The position numbers and the translations under genes are program-made. Shown one piece after another: positions 19,820-31,291 of a DNA stretch of 64,000 nucleotides. Numbering within the stretch: the stretch's first letter is position 1; every line of letters begins with the position of its first letter. Source of the DNA: Thalassia testudinum (Eukaryota; Streptophyta; Magnoliopsida; Alismatales; Hydrocharitaceae); NCBI GenBank assembly GCA_037157565.1, contig JAZHRO010000003.1, positions 41,615,001 through 41,679,000 on the forward strand, in the 5' to 3' direction. The notes under the pieces are model-generated. The model was not told where the DNA came from. It worked only from the letters and a program-made list of their open reading frames with translations, and searched no databases.

Positions 19820-22762
19820 TTGATGGCCAGTCGGTTGGACAAGGTCTCTATCATAGAAAAGAAGGTGGACGAGCTAACTCGACATTTGCAGCAAGCCACC
19901 TCTGCACAAAACTCTTTTGCACGACCTCCTCTGGCAAGGGAAACAGTGCAAAACATCTATCACCAACCTGCCAAGGGGATGGGCCCCTATCCACCCCCGT
20001 CTACCTCCCAGACCGGAGTGACCTCCGATCCCGTCTACGCGAGTTGGGGGAACTCTGAACCCTCGTATTCTGACTTTCCTGAGGTTTCTCAGAACTGCGA
20101 GGACCTCAACGCCATCCAGAACGACCCATACTCCAATACCTACAACCCTGGATGGCGAAATCATCCTAACTTTCAGTGGGCGGGAAACTCTCAAAAACCA
20201 CCATATCAACCCCGCCCACAAGCTCCTCGTCCATATCAGCCGCCTCAGCCTCGGCCCAATCCCACCTACCAATCTGGGCAAAATCAGGATCAACTGACTC
20301 TTATCCTTCAAACGCTGGCTGACATTCAGCACAAGGACGAGATCACAGAGGTTCGCAACCAACTGGCCCAGATGGCAAATTCTCGCCAACCTGGCACCCT
20401 TCCTTCGCAACCTCTGCCCAACCCAAATAATTTGACGACCCAGAGGCGCATTATGAATCCAAATCCAGGCCACGCACATTTGATTTATCAGGCCCCTGCT
20501 ACTCCCTCACCAGACAGGATGGAGGCTTCTACATCTTATGCAGAATTTCAGCAGCAGCCACCTCTCCTACCTAACCCAAACCAAAGTCAGGCTGGATTAA
20601 ACTCTGTAACAACACGTAGTGGTAAAACAACACAAGACCCACATTATCTGAACCACTCCAAGCCTGATAATCGCCAAGACCCTAGGGTAGTCATCCAAGA
20701 TACTACTGTCCCAGATCAAGAACCTGGACCTATCCTAGAGGAACCAGCTAGGATCCCATTTCCTGAGGCCTTGACCAAAGGAAAAAGGACAACCAAACCT
20801 GTGGCTCCTGAGGAGGATCTGGTCAAGCTCTTTGAACAGGTCCAGATAAACATCCCGTTGATGGATGCAATCCGCCACATACCGGCTTATGCAAGATTCT
20901 TGAAAGACATATGTACACCTAAACGTAAGCCGCGAACCAAGGATGGGAATCCGATCGTACTGTCGGAGCAAGCCAGCTCTGTCATCCTGAGCAAACTCCC
21001 ACCCAAGGCTAAAGACCCAGGAACCCCCTTGATTTCTTGTAAAATTGGTGAAACCCAACTTGATAGAGCCCTACTAGACCTAGGTGCCTCCATAAATTTA
21101 ATACCTACATCCCTCCTTGACCACCTTGAAGAATCTGAACTTAAACCCACTGAGGTGACATTGCAGTTAGCTGATCGATCCATCAAGTCACCCAAAGGAA
21201 TACTCGAGGATGTCATTGTTAGGGTACGAGATTTTTATTTCCCAGTGGACTTCATAGTATTGGGCATGGATGCACCTAAGAACCCAAGGGACACACCAAT
21301 CATATTAGGGAGACCCTTTCTGGCCACTGCTAGGGCCAATATAAACTGCGAAGAGGGCCAGATAGAATTAAAATTTGGGAATCAAAATCTGAAGATCGAC
21401 ATTTTCAAAGCCCAACAAGGGATTAATTGCGGGGTTATAGAGGAAATTTGTGATGTCAAAGCCGTGGTTGATGAACTGCACATAGAGGACAACCTGATTA
21501 TTCCTGATCAACCACTAGAAAATCAAAAACCGCTAACAGAGGAGTGCGAACACAATCTAGACACACCTATGACTCCTACCATTGCTCCCGATACAAACCC
21601 TGAACCACCCGCTGCTGCTGACAATCCTGTCATGGAACTCAAGCCCCTTCCTGAACATCTAAAATATGTCTTTTTGGATTCAAATCAAACGTTTCCTGTG
21701 ATTATCAATTCTCGACTCACACCTGACCAGGAACTCCGTTTGATTTCTGTTCTCCAGCAACATCGTAGAGCCATTGGATGGACTCTAGATGATTTGACTG
21801 GTATAAGCCCTTCATACTGCACGCATCGAATCTATACAGAAGAAGGCTCACGACCTTCAAGAGAAATGCAAAGGCGACTAAACCCTAACCTACAGGAGGT
21901 CGTGAAAAAGGAGATCATTAAGTGGTTAGATGCAGGGATCATCTACCCGATCTCCGACAGTCGTTGGGTGAGTCCAACACAAGTGGTACCTAAGAAGGCA
22001 GGACTTACCATCATCACGACTGAAACCGGGGAAGTCATTCCTACCCGAATAGCTAATTCGTGGAGAGTCTGCATTGATTACAGAAGACTAAATTCCTCCA
22101 CGAAGAAGGATCATTTCCCACTACCGTTTATTGATCAGATCCTCGAGAAACTAGCGGGAAATAGATTCTTCTGCTTTCTTGACGGGTACTCCGGTTACAA
22201 TCAGGTGGCAATCCATCCAGAGGACCAAGAAAAGACCACATTCACCTGCCCCTTCGGGACGTACGCGTTTCGAAGGATGCCGTTCGGTCTCTGCAATGCA
22301 CCTGCAACTTTTCAGCGGTGCATGCTTGCCATATTCTCAGATATGGTAGGTGACTATCTGGAAGTCTTCATGGATGACTTTTCAGTTTTTGGACAATCAT
22401 TTGACGATTGCCTCCAACACTTGGTCCATATACTCAGGCGGTGCATCAAGGTGAATTTGGTTCTTTCCTGGGAAAAGAGCCATTTCATGGTGCCTGAGAG
22501 AATTGTCCTGGGACATTTAATCTCAGAGAAAGGCATCCAAGTGGATCGAGCTAAGGTTAACCTGATTTCCAAGCTCCCTATGCCTAGCTCGATTAAGGAC
22601 ATCCGATCTTTTTTGGGGCACGTCGGTTTCTACCGTCGATTCATCCCTGATTTCTCCAAAATCGCGCGCCCCCTGACCAATCTGCTTTCCAAGGATGTGC
22701 CTTTCGGAATTTCCAAGGAATGCACTCAAGCATTTGAGATCTTACGTGACCGAGTCACCTAA
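19820..22762 (+). pseudogene. Element A gag C-terminus, protease and reverse transcriptase (stop before RNase H)
   Basis: An open frame of 980 codons. Residues 1-250 are the gag tail, Pro/Gln/Asn-rich, with the NPGWRNHPNF motif instead of a CCHC knuckle and GHAHLIYQAP near 220. The protease active site is LLDLGASINLIP (D near residue 420), the D-L-G-A-S form typical of Athila. RT covers about 640-980, with WRVCIDYRRLN, FLDGYSGYNQ, FGLCNAPATFQRCM and the catalytic FMDDF (Asp near 852 and 853; F-M in place of Y-x), then GHLIS and IRSFLGHVGFYRRFI. The TAA at 22760-22762 falls just before the RNase H motif, and the same frame continues after it, so this is one polyprotein cut by a nonsense codon. 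Confidence 0.9.
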
Positions 22763-24532
22763 GCCCCAATCCTACAGTCCCCTGATTGGTCTCAACCCTT
22801 TGAGATCATGTGCGATGCATCTGACTTCGCTGTAGGAGCGGTTTTGGGACAGAAAATTGACGGGAAACCTGTGGTCATTTACTACGCCAGCAAAACACTG
22901 GATGAGGCTCAGCGTAACTATACAGTTACTGAGAAAGAGCTGCTGGCCGTAGTATTTGCCCTAGAAAAATTCAGATCATACCTTCTGGGTTCCCGTGTTA
23001 TCATATACTCGGATCACACAGCAGTGAGGCATCTCCTAGCCAAGAAGGACGCGAAACCTCGATTAATCCGCTGGATCTTGCTGTTGCAAGAATTTGACAT
23101 CGAGATTCGCGACAAGGCGGGAAAGCACAATGTGGTAGCTGATCATTTATCCCGCCTTCCTCCTGAAATTATTGATCCGTCCGGACCTATTACAGAACAT
23201 TTTCCTGATGAGCACCTCCTGACTATCAGTACAAGTCTTCCATGGTTCGCCAATATTGTTAATTACCTGGCATCACATCAGATTCCGCCCGATTGGTCGA
23301 AGGCCAAAAAGGACAAATTGCGTTCCGATGCCAAGTATTACCTATGGGAAGACCCGTATCTCTTCCGCATTGGTGCTGATCAGATAATCCGACGATGCGT
23401 CACGGAAGTGGAAATCAAAGACATACTCTCATTTTGCCATGACCAGGCATGCGGTGGACATTTTTCGGGACATAAAACCGCATCGAAAGTCCTCCAGTGT
23501 GGTTTCTACTGGCCCACAATTTTCAAAGATGCATACAATCACTGTAAGGCATGTTCCCATTGCCAGACTCTAGGCAACATGAGCCATAGAGACATGATGC
23601 CTCTACAGCCGATCTTGGTATGCGAAATTTTTGATATTTGGGGGATTGATTTCATGGGACCCTTTCCTACCTCGGATGGCTTCGAATACATTTTACTCGC
23701 AGTTGATTATGTTTCCAAGTGGATAGAAGCCATTCCGACCCGAACCAACAATCATAAAGTCGTTATAAAATTCCTTCATCAAAACATTTTCTCAAGGTTC
23801 GGGATTCCGCGTGCTATAATTTCCGACGGAGGGACCCATTTTACAAACGCTCAGTTCAGGTCACTGATGATCAAATGCGGGGTGTCACACCGAATCTCTA
23901 CTCCTTACCACCCCCAAACTAATGGTCTAGCTGAGCTATCTAACCGAGAGATCAAGAAGATCCTTCAGGTTACTGTTCGACCTGATAGAAAAGATTGGTC
24001 TTCTCGGCTTCCGGAAGCATTGTGGGCCTATAGGACCGCCCACAAGACCCAATTAGGAATGTCTCCCTTCAGACTAGTGTACGGGAAGGCATGTCACCTC
24101 CCCGTCGAATTGGAGCATAAAGCCTATTGGGCAGTACGGACCTGTAATCTCGACCTTTCTAAGGCTGGAACCCACAGAAGATTTCAAATGAGCGAGATCG
24201 ATGAATTACGCCACGACGCATATGAGAACTCGCGAATTTACAAAGAACGGGTTAAAGCTTTTCACGACAAACACATTTCTAGAAAGGTCTTTCATCCTGG
24301 TCAAAAAGTTTTACTCTTTGATGCTCGACTTAAACTATTCCCAGGAAAGCTAAGATCCAAGTGGGTCGGACCCTACCTAGTCCGCCAAATCTTCGGAAAT
24401 GGAGCTATTGAAATCAGCCCACTCAGCCACGATTCTGAACCATTTGTCGTGAATGGGCAGAGACTCAAGCCGTTCATTGACATGACCGATATAGATTTGA
24501 CTGAGTCATCCTTTACCCTCCTTTCCTCTTGA
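22763..24532 (+). CDS. Element A RNase H and integrase part of pol
   Basis: The same frame as the RT part, open for 589 codons after the stop (first ATG at 22808). RNase [35 protein letters not shown], then [11 protein letters not shown] and VVADHLSRL. Integrase: zinc finger H-x5-H type ([16 protein letters not shown]) with C-x2-C in HCKACSHCQ; core D in WGIDFMG, D in IISDGGTHF, then 35 residues to E in [10 protein letters not shown], a complete D,D(35)E. The C-terminal [13 protein letters not shown] block is the usual gypsy C-terminal domain; there is no chromodomain. All catalytic residues I can check are intact. It would be expressed only if the upstream stop were bypassed. Confidence 0.85.
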   Translation, partial: APILQSPDWSQPFEIMCDASDFAVGAVLGQKIDGKPVVIYYASKTLDEAQRNYTVTEKELLAVVFALEKFRSYLLGSRVIIYSDHTAVRHLLAKKDAKPRLIRWILLLQEFDIEIRDKAGKHNVVADHLSRLPPEIIDPSGPITEHFPDEHLLTISTSLPWFANIVNYLASHQIPPDWSKAKKDKLRSDAKYYLWEDPYLFRIGADQIIRRCVTEVEIKDILSFCHDQACGGHFSGHKTASKVLQCGFYWPTIFKDAYNHCKACSHCQTLGNMSHRDMMPLQPILVCEIFDIWGIDFMGPFPTSDGFEYILLAVDYVSKWIEAIPTRTNNHKVVIKFLHQNIFSRFGIPRAIISDGGTHFTNAQFRSLMIKCGVSHRISTPYHPQTNGLAELSNREIKKILQVTVRPDRKDWSSRLPEALWAYRTAHKTQLGMSPFRLVYGKACHLPVELEHKAYWAVRTCNLDLSKAGTHRRFQMSEIDELRHDAYENSRIYKERVKAFHDKHISRKVFHPGQKVLLFDARLKLFPGKLRSKWVGPYLVRQIFGNGAIEISPLSHDSEPFVVNGQRLKPFIDMTDIDLTESSFTLLSS

Positions 24533-24539
24533 GCTCATT

Positions 24540-24588
24540 ACGCCCAGCCGATGGCGTAAAACTCAGCGCTTAACGGGAGGCAACCCGT
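24540..24588 (+). other. Post-stop hairpins of element A, including ACGGG-AGGCAA-CCCGT
   Basis: Directly after the pol stop, ACGCC (24540-24544) pairs with GGCGT (24553-24557), and ACGGG (24573-24577) pairs with CCCGT (24584-24588) around an AGGCAA loop. E1 has the same loop with a different matching stem, CTGGG/CCCAG, at 39686-39701, which argues that the structure is kept. Confidence 0.55.
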
Positions 24589-26120
24589 CATTCTTTGAAA
24601 AACCTGAAACCGTTTCTGACATCGCTATGCGGAACTCATATTGCACTTTAGGGTTCATCCATTAGAACAGCCGACTTCACCTCAGGTATACCTACTCGAG
24701 ATTAGAAATCGTTCGCAACAAGTCGCTTCGACCCATTCACTCACCACACACCTGTCCTAATACATGAACTAAGCTGAATTCGAACCCACCTAATTTACAA
24801 TGGGGACATTGCAAATCTTAGGCATGGGGGGGTATGAAAGTGCAAAATGTCAGAAAATTCATATCAAGAAAGGGTTTCATTTAAAAAAAAAAAAAAAAAG
24901 GACTTGATAGAGGGGAGGAACAATTCAGGGTCATACAAATGAGAGGAGGAAAAGAAAGAAAAATGACAAAAAGAGCAAAAATAAAGAAAGGAGCACAAAA
25001 GGAAAAGAAAAAGAAAAAGTCATTAGTAAAAGATTAAGGGGTTAACTGAAGTTCTAGACCGAGTCAAGAAAAAGAAAAGAAAAATGCTACGGAGATATAA
25101 CAAGAGATTAGCGGGAACGCTGGTCTTAGGCCTCTTGGGCTAGATTTTTAGCTTAAAAATTCACGTATCCGTTAAAATCTGGACAATCCTCAAGAGGTTG
25201 AGGAAAATGCGAAGCTTAAGTATTAGGTCTAAGGCTTAGGAAGTATTCGGCCTCGTTAACTGACCTCCGGTTTGCGGGATTCGGTAACCTAAGCACCCAA
25301 ATTCACACACAGTCTGGTTCAGTGCGCATAAATATTCAAAACACGCAAGAGCGTTTAATATTCTGAAAAAGTCACCTAGATTAGGAGCGGCCAATCAACA
25401 CAAGTTGATTTGGACAAGTTCCCAGCGCGGAGAGTCGGGAAATTCCCCTCGAAGATGCGTAACAACATATCGTCTCCTCGGTGCTTGTCTCTTAGGATAT
25501 TTAAATATCCTACTGGGGGCATGTAAGCACTCTGCTGGTTCAGATACCATGGGTGGCATTATCACGAAATGTTGATCGCCAGGGTCTGAATTCGGCCACG
25601 GAATGCCATGGGCGGGATTATCTCGAAATCTCGAAAGCCAGGGTTCCGGGGGTTGCCATGGGCGGGATTATCTCGAAATCTCGAAAGCCAGGGACCCTTG
25701 AGGATTGATGATGGGGACGAGGAATCCGATACAGACCGTGTTGAGAAGCTAATCCGAAGCTAGAAATAAAAAGAAAAGAGAGAGAAAAGCTCTCCAAACA
25801 AATAAATCCTCTATCTCTCTCTTACAAAAAAAAAAACGCACTGCAAACTGAGCGTAGGCTAAAAATGTCTCAAGCACGGGTGCTTTAACCGCAGAGTCCA
25901 ACAAACCCTAGGATAGTTTTTGTGGGCCGTAGAAACCTTTGTGAAGGACTGAGGCTAAAGCAGAACAGGTCCAGATTTTGGTTGGTACTTGAGTACCTCT
26001 AGGCCTATTGTCGGCATTCCTACCTAATCACAAAAGAAGCACTTATCATAACTAAGGACACCTTGGGTCTAGAATGGAAGTTAAAACTTTGAAATTTTGC
26101 TAAGGGACTAGCAAAAGCTA
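24589..26120 (+). other. Element A 3' non-coding region
   Basis: No reading frame of note. It holds a CAATGGGGACATTG palindrome (24798-24811) followed by a polypurine-like GGCATGGGGGGGTA (24821-24834), an A-rich/purine-rich belt (24880-25090) and three tandem 38-bp modules (25548-25694). The relic at 11220-12135 carries the same series in reverse, so the layout is an ancestral trait of the family. Confidence 0.65.
25548..25694 (+). repeat. Three 38-bp direct repeats in element A 3' region
   Basis: Units at 25548-25585, 25607-25644 and 25657-25694 each start CCATGGG, contain ATTATC-CGAAAT and end CCAGGG. Units 2 and 3 are nearly identical over 38 bp. The antisense relic holds three diverged units (11596-11812). 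Confidence 0.75.
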
Positions 26121-26132
26121 GGCATGGGGGTA
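26121..26132 (+). other. Polypurine tract of element A
   Basis: GGCATGGGGGTA immediately precedes the 3' LTR, after a GGGACTAGCAAAAGCTA block that recurs at the same place in B1, D and E1. Confidence 0.75.
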
Positions 26133-28740
26133 TGATGAGAGCCTCATCATGAGCCATAACTAGCTCATTTTGACCTAATAAAGAAGATAAAAGCTCCTAC
26201 ATAACCTAGAAGAAGGCTTAACTGAAGGAACAAGTGCTCTGAGAAGAAAACATGAAATAAAGGTTAAAACTGCAATTTTACCATTGCAGTACATAGACGG
26301 GATTTCTCAGAAGCAAAACATAGGTCAAATAGTCCAAAGTGGGTTGAATTAATCAGAAATGGGTTTATGTGCAATCTAAGAATTAAATGACACTTGGTAA
26401 CCCTAAAACAGACCCGCTTAAATTAACAAGGTTCCAGTCAGAATAAAAATCAAGCAAACCCTCTAAAAATCATAGAAAAACATCCTCTGGGGTTTAGAAC
26501 ACTTAATTTGGCCTTTGGAACCTAGTTTGACCTAGATTAGGGTCTTAGCTCTTCAATTAACCTAATTTGGGTTTTTACGCAAAATGTCCAGTCAAACGAG
26601 GTCAAACCTAAAATCCAACTTCACCATTGGATTCTTTAGGGCCAAATTAGGTTTGTACCAAAATTTGGACCTAAGGGGAGGTCATCTTGACCTACTTTGC
26701 AAGTTAGTACACCCAAATCACAAAGAGGTCCCTATCTTTTGAATATCCTTGCAGAGAGCCCCCTAGGTTCCTCGCCTTCTTTGCAAACCGGTCCTGCCGC
26801 CATTGCTAGGGCAGAACCGAGCTCCGACGAAGTTTCGAGAGAGATGGCTCTCTAATTCCTCAGAGATTCTCTCCCAGAAATGGAAGGGAGATTCTCTGAA
26901 GAATTCCCTTCCTTCTAAAGCCAATCAAATTCACTGGCGTGAACCCAATCTCTCGTGCGAACGCACGAGAGATGTGGGTATCTTTCTTCCTTCCAACTTC
27001 GGCGAACCGGCTGACCTAATTGCGCGTCTTTCACGCTCTGATAGGAGCGGCCAGCACCTATAAAACACCCCTCGGACCCGGCCACTCATCTTAAGCTTGA
27101 TTTTGACGGAGATCCCCTCCAAATTTCTTCTCTCCCATCTCCGGCCAAACGACCCACAAGCTCCGGCGACCGCTTTCCCTCCTCGTCACTCTGCTGCCAT
27201 ACCAGCAGCAGAGTCCTCTCCGCCTCTTCCTCCCGCGGCGCGCTGTACCCTGCGCGCAAGCTCCTGACCTCATCTTCGTCACCGCTTCCTCCCCCAGGGT
27301 CTTTCTTCCCCGACGACGGCAGTCACGAGCCGTCCTCTCCACTGCCTCCCTTCACTCCAGACAACCCCAGATACGTTCTCCATCCTCTCCTCTCTCTTTT
27401 CCCCCTGTTATCTCCCTTGATCGACCTTCGACAGACGCTAACCACCTCCATCGTCTTCGCCTCCGACCGCACTCCAGCGAGCCGCCCACACCACTCCAAC
27501 CCTCCACACGGCTCGCCAACCACCTCGAAAGCTCCGCCTCACCTCCAGGAACACACTCCACCCTCCCACTGCCACTCCAGCCCTCCACAACCACCCCCCG
27601 ACCAACCCACCATCTCCGGCCACAGGTTGACCTAGGCACGCACGCCTAGGCCGACCTGCGGCCTGCTGCACTGCCCACCGCCTTCGCCGTGCCACGGCGA
27701 AGGTCTCTATCTATTCTGATTTGGCCGAGAGGCGCGTTTTGTGTACGACAGGATTCGAGCTACTGCCGCCATGGACGACCTCTGATGAAGCTCCCGCGAG
27801 GCTCCAGGCACCCGGTCTTCCAGACTACAGGTGCTGCATACTAACGCAAGTGTCGCGAGGTGAACGAATCCAGCCGAGGAGCGCTAGCAGAGCCAGCAGC
27901 TGCGGGGCAATCGTGCGACGAGGTTTCTGCAGGCGCGCGTGAAGGCGAGACCAGATAGTCCCACATCGTGGGATTGCAACCGGCAGGTACCGTATAAGTT
28001 GTTTTTACGCTTTATTCTTATCGCCTCAGTAAGCACAGGGGTGAGGTCCCTCACTGACCCCACCCGCCTCGTCCGCGGCCTGACCACACGGACCTGGCGG
28101 ATCCGACCCGACCTAGACCTACGCACTCCTCGCGCATCACACACCTGCAGGTGCGCCTGGTCCCGGGTACGATCCGACCCGATTGATACTGTGGCTCTGG
28201 TAGAGCAGTTAGAGTGAATTGCTTGAGAGAGAGACACGCGCGGGTAGAGGGAGAAGGGTTAGGTTTTGTTCCCTGTGCAGGCAGGATGATTGCAGGAGAA
28301 GGACTTGGCTGCTGCAGAAGAAGGAGAAGCAAGACAAAGAAGAAGAAGAAAGAAAGAAGTCTTCGCAGGAGAAGAAGGAAAGCAGAAAGGTTAGAAGTCT
28401 TCGCAGGAGAAGAAGAAGAAGGACAAGGGAAGATTGCAAAGAGATCCGAAAGGCAAAGCAGAAGAAGAAAAAGAGAAAGAAAGATCACATTTAAGACGTC
28501 TGATACATAAATCAGACGTCTAATTCTATTTTTTTTTACATCTTTCTTAAAAACTCTTTGAATCAATTATATTTGCATTTAACAGTTGTATTCTTGGGTT
28601 TTACAAAGTACTGAGTTTGCTCCCTGTGTTCGACCTCGGATACTCTAGTTGTTCGAGTAATAAAATTATTTGTTTAAACGTTTTGTCGGTTCTACTGCAA
28701 CGTAATACGCCTTTAAATCCGCACAGAAACGTTGACAACA
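26133..28740 (+). repeat. Element A 3' LTR
   Basis: 2608 bp, about 99% identical by eye to the 5' LTR, with a 3-bp deletion near 27181. TATA at 27059-27065 and GACGTC inverted repeat at 28494-28521 are intact. Followed by the TGTAT duplication (28741-28745) and the rest of the B1 LTR. Confidence 0.95.
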
Positions 28741-28745
28741 TGTAT

Positions 28746-30076
28746 ATTTTAGGTTAATTACTTCCTTTTTGTTGTCAGGAGAGAAGGAGATTTATTTCGG
28801 AGCCTCAGATTGACGATCCGACTGTATGGATCTGATCAGAACAACGATCAAAGTCCAACGCCTCCGAAATCGCCTTGATCAGAGTCTCGTAGCACCATAT
28901 GCAGTCCGAGGAAGATCAACGGCCAAGGGATTAGGTGATGTAATTCGGAGCTTCAAATGACAAATCTGACTGCATGGATGAATTCAAGTCGACAATCACA
29001 ACCCAACAGTGTGAAAAGCTACTAAATCTACCTTTGTAGCAGCCCCTACAATGGAAAGAAGATGGACAACCCAGATCGCGCCACGTGGTGCAACCTAAGC
29101 CACCCATGCGCACACACGTTCCCCCTCACGGGCATAGCAGCGCGGGCGTGCGCCTGCGCATGGAGGAATGAACGCGTAGCAGCAACAGTGCATGCAGGCG
29201 AGTAGCGAGAGGAGGCGCATGACACAGGCGCACGAAGCGTGTGCCAACGCAGCTGCAGCGTGGGCACGTGGGTTGTTTTTAGAGATGTTTGCGATAGATC
29301 TTCAGCAACGTTTATGACTGTCACTAAATGTCCTATGTATGAATTTGATTCTTTCCTCCACTATAAAAGGACCCCTACCCCTCCCATTTTTCTTCATCTC
29401 TTCCTTTCTTCCTCTTACCACCTCCAAGGCTCTAGAGAGAGCTTGTCCCAAGTCTGGGATGCTCCTCTAGAGTAGAAAACAAATATTTATTCCTGCCTCC
29501 CATCCCCCTTCGTGGAGCATCCCATGGTTGTCTTCTCATCTCACTTCGAGAAGAAGAACCTCATCGTGACGTCGTCCTGCCTCACCCTCTGTTATCCGGC
29601 TTCATCCTCATTCGTCCCACCCCTCACCACCTTCCTCCAAGCGACGTGAGAGCAAGTCTTCCTTGAAGTGACCATCGAGAGGGATTTCTCTCACCTATCT
29701 CTATCTTTATTTCTTTCGTAGTACAGATTTCCCGCTTTTCTAGTTGTAACAAACATTTGTTTCGAAATATATGACTATTTTTCTCTCACTCTCTCTCATA
29801 TTTTTCAAGTAGATTAGCTAGATAAAATTTCATCGACCTGATCTCTTGCCGTATTAAAAATACCAAAAATATTAGAAAAGACAAAAATGACAAACAAATA
29901 AAAGCGAAACATGTATCTTTCAAAACCAAACGTTCACCTCCCCATGTTCGACCTGGGACTCACTTTTCAAGTTTCGGTTATAAATTTTATTTGATCGATG
30001 GATTTTCTTAGGAATTGAACTACGACGACAGGTTTTCCAAATCCAATCCTTTTCGCATGCGAATTTGCCACCATCA
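28746..30076 (+). repeat. B1 5' LTR, second piece
   Basis: Continues the B1 LTR after element A and ends GCCACCATCA, 3 bases before the primer site. Contains a CACGTG G-box (29082-29087) and a TATA box (29362-29368). The matching 3' LTR keeps the G-box (34865-34870), but its TATA has changed to CTAAAAATG. Confidence 0.9.
29362..29368 (+). promoter_or_regulatory. TATA box, B1 5' LTR
   Basis: TATAAAA in the block CTCCACTATAAAAGGACCCC, nearly the same as the E promoter block at 14293-14310 and 41779-41797. Confidence 0.65.
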
Positions 30077-30079
30077 TTT

Positions 30080-30097
30080 TGGCACCATTGCTGGGGA
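30080..30097 (+). other. Primer binding site of B1
   Basis: TGGCACCATTGCTGGGGA, 15 of 18 matches to the tRNA-Asp-type site of element A, 3 bases after the LTR. Confidence 0.7.
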
Positions 30098-31291
30098 GGC
30101 AACACTCTTTGGTTTTTACATATTTTTCTAACCTATCTTTCTTCTTTGATTTATTATCTTGTAGGAACTCAGTCGAGGAGCCGAAGATAGTAGATTGGAG
30201 TAAAGTGAGGGTAGAGACATTTGTAAGTTTTCCCCCACCACCCCTACCCTAGCTTCCATTTCTCCATACTAATAACTCAAACTCAAATCAACCTAGGTGC
30301 TTTTACAAACCCTAGGATAGATCTGATTATTTGATTGTCACTTCGCCTCACTACACCCACTTGCATATATTAAAAAAGTAATAAAGAAAACTTTTCTATT
30401 GTGGGATTTTTTGAAAGAGACACACATTAACACCCACAACTCTCGACTTATGGTGCACCACTTCACATCGATTCTACCACTTAACCAGAATCTGACCTAT
30501 GGATCGGTACACTTCAACTCAATACACATAAGTGAGTGAAATCTGAATAGGTTAAACATCTGTATGCCTTAACTAAGTGGAGCAACAGGCCAATTGATTG
30601 AGTTATTTGGGCTGCAACACTGAAGATAAAAGTCATTCATCAATAGCTTGACACTTAGGGTTAATCTTTAGGGCTGAACCAGACACTCCAGACTATTTTT
30701 TGATTTCTAAAGGAATATATCATCACCAGTGCTTTCGAAACCTGGAGTGTTCTCTTGAACTTGATTGAATACACCTAAGATTAAACCCTAAAAGCTACTA
30801 AACAAGGTTAAACCCTAAAAGACACATCATCAAATAACCTTGGTTGTGCACGCACACACATTTGAATCAATCATTAAGGGCACAACCATCTAAAGGGCCC
30901 ATTACATTCCAAGAGCACAATCATCCCAAGCCTAATTAAAACTGAGTAGACGTTGGCCTTAAGGATTGATTCGCTCTTTGGGGCTCAGATTGAAATTTTT
31001 TTCGATTAATCTCCTACTGGTCCATCTGATGTCTAGCTAGGGGAGTAGCGTCAAACGACTGTGGTTGGGTGGTACACTAGGAACCAGAGGTGCAAGCCAA
31101 AGGAAGAAACTTCTCCCTAGCCCCTCCCTCTAATTGGTTGGATTGACTGTATAGAAGTAGACCAAATCGTTTATAATCTCAAGAAGGGTCCTGGGAGTCT
31201 GTTGGTCTTTAGGCTAACCCACCAAAGGATAGGGTTAATTGCTTGTATTGCTGGGCTCCTTTCTCTCTTCTGATTTCCCTCCTATTCTACC
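30098..31291 (+). other. B1 untranslated leader
   Basis: About 1.2 kb without a supported gene, colinear with the leader of D (56135-57374 on the minus strand). Confidence 0.55.

Larger units (their letters stand above)
15280..28740 (+). mobile_element. Element A: young Athila-type Ty3/gypsy retrotransposon, 13.5 kb
   Basis: The LTRs 15280-17890 (2611 bp) and 26133-28740 (2608 bp) begin TGATGAGAGCC and end GTTGACAACA, with a TGTAT duplication on both sides (15275-15279 and 28741-28745). The order is 5' LTR, primer site complementary to tRNA-Asp, leader, gag, protease, RT, RNase H, integrase, 1.6-kb non-coding 3' region, polypurine tract, 3' LTR. By eye the LTRs differ by roughly 26 substitutions, mostly transitions, and one 3-bp indel, about 1%, so insertion is recent. 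The coding region has in-frame stops at 19422, 19611 and 22760 and a frame change near 19795, so this copy is not autonomous as it stands. There is no chromodomain and no env-like frame. Confidence 0.95.

Noticed and set aside
22760..22762. TAA between RT and RNase H as programmed stop readthrough
   Set aside because: Other copies have sense codons at this place and the element carries other stops, so simple decay is the better explanation.
25548..25694. Short regular repeats as a CRISPR-like array
   Set aside because: Only three units, unequal spacing, plant retrotransposon context; no cas genes.
24589..26120. Search for an env-like gene between pol and the 3' LTR of element A
   Set aside because: Some Athila elements have one, but no frame of useful length exists here; the region carries repeats and RNA-like motifs instead.
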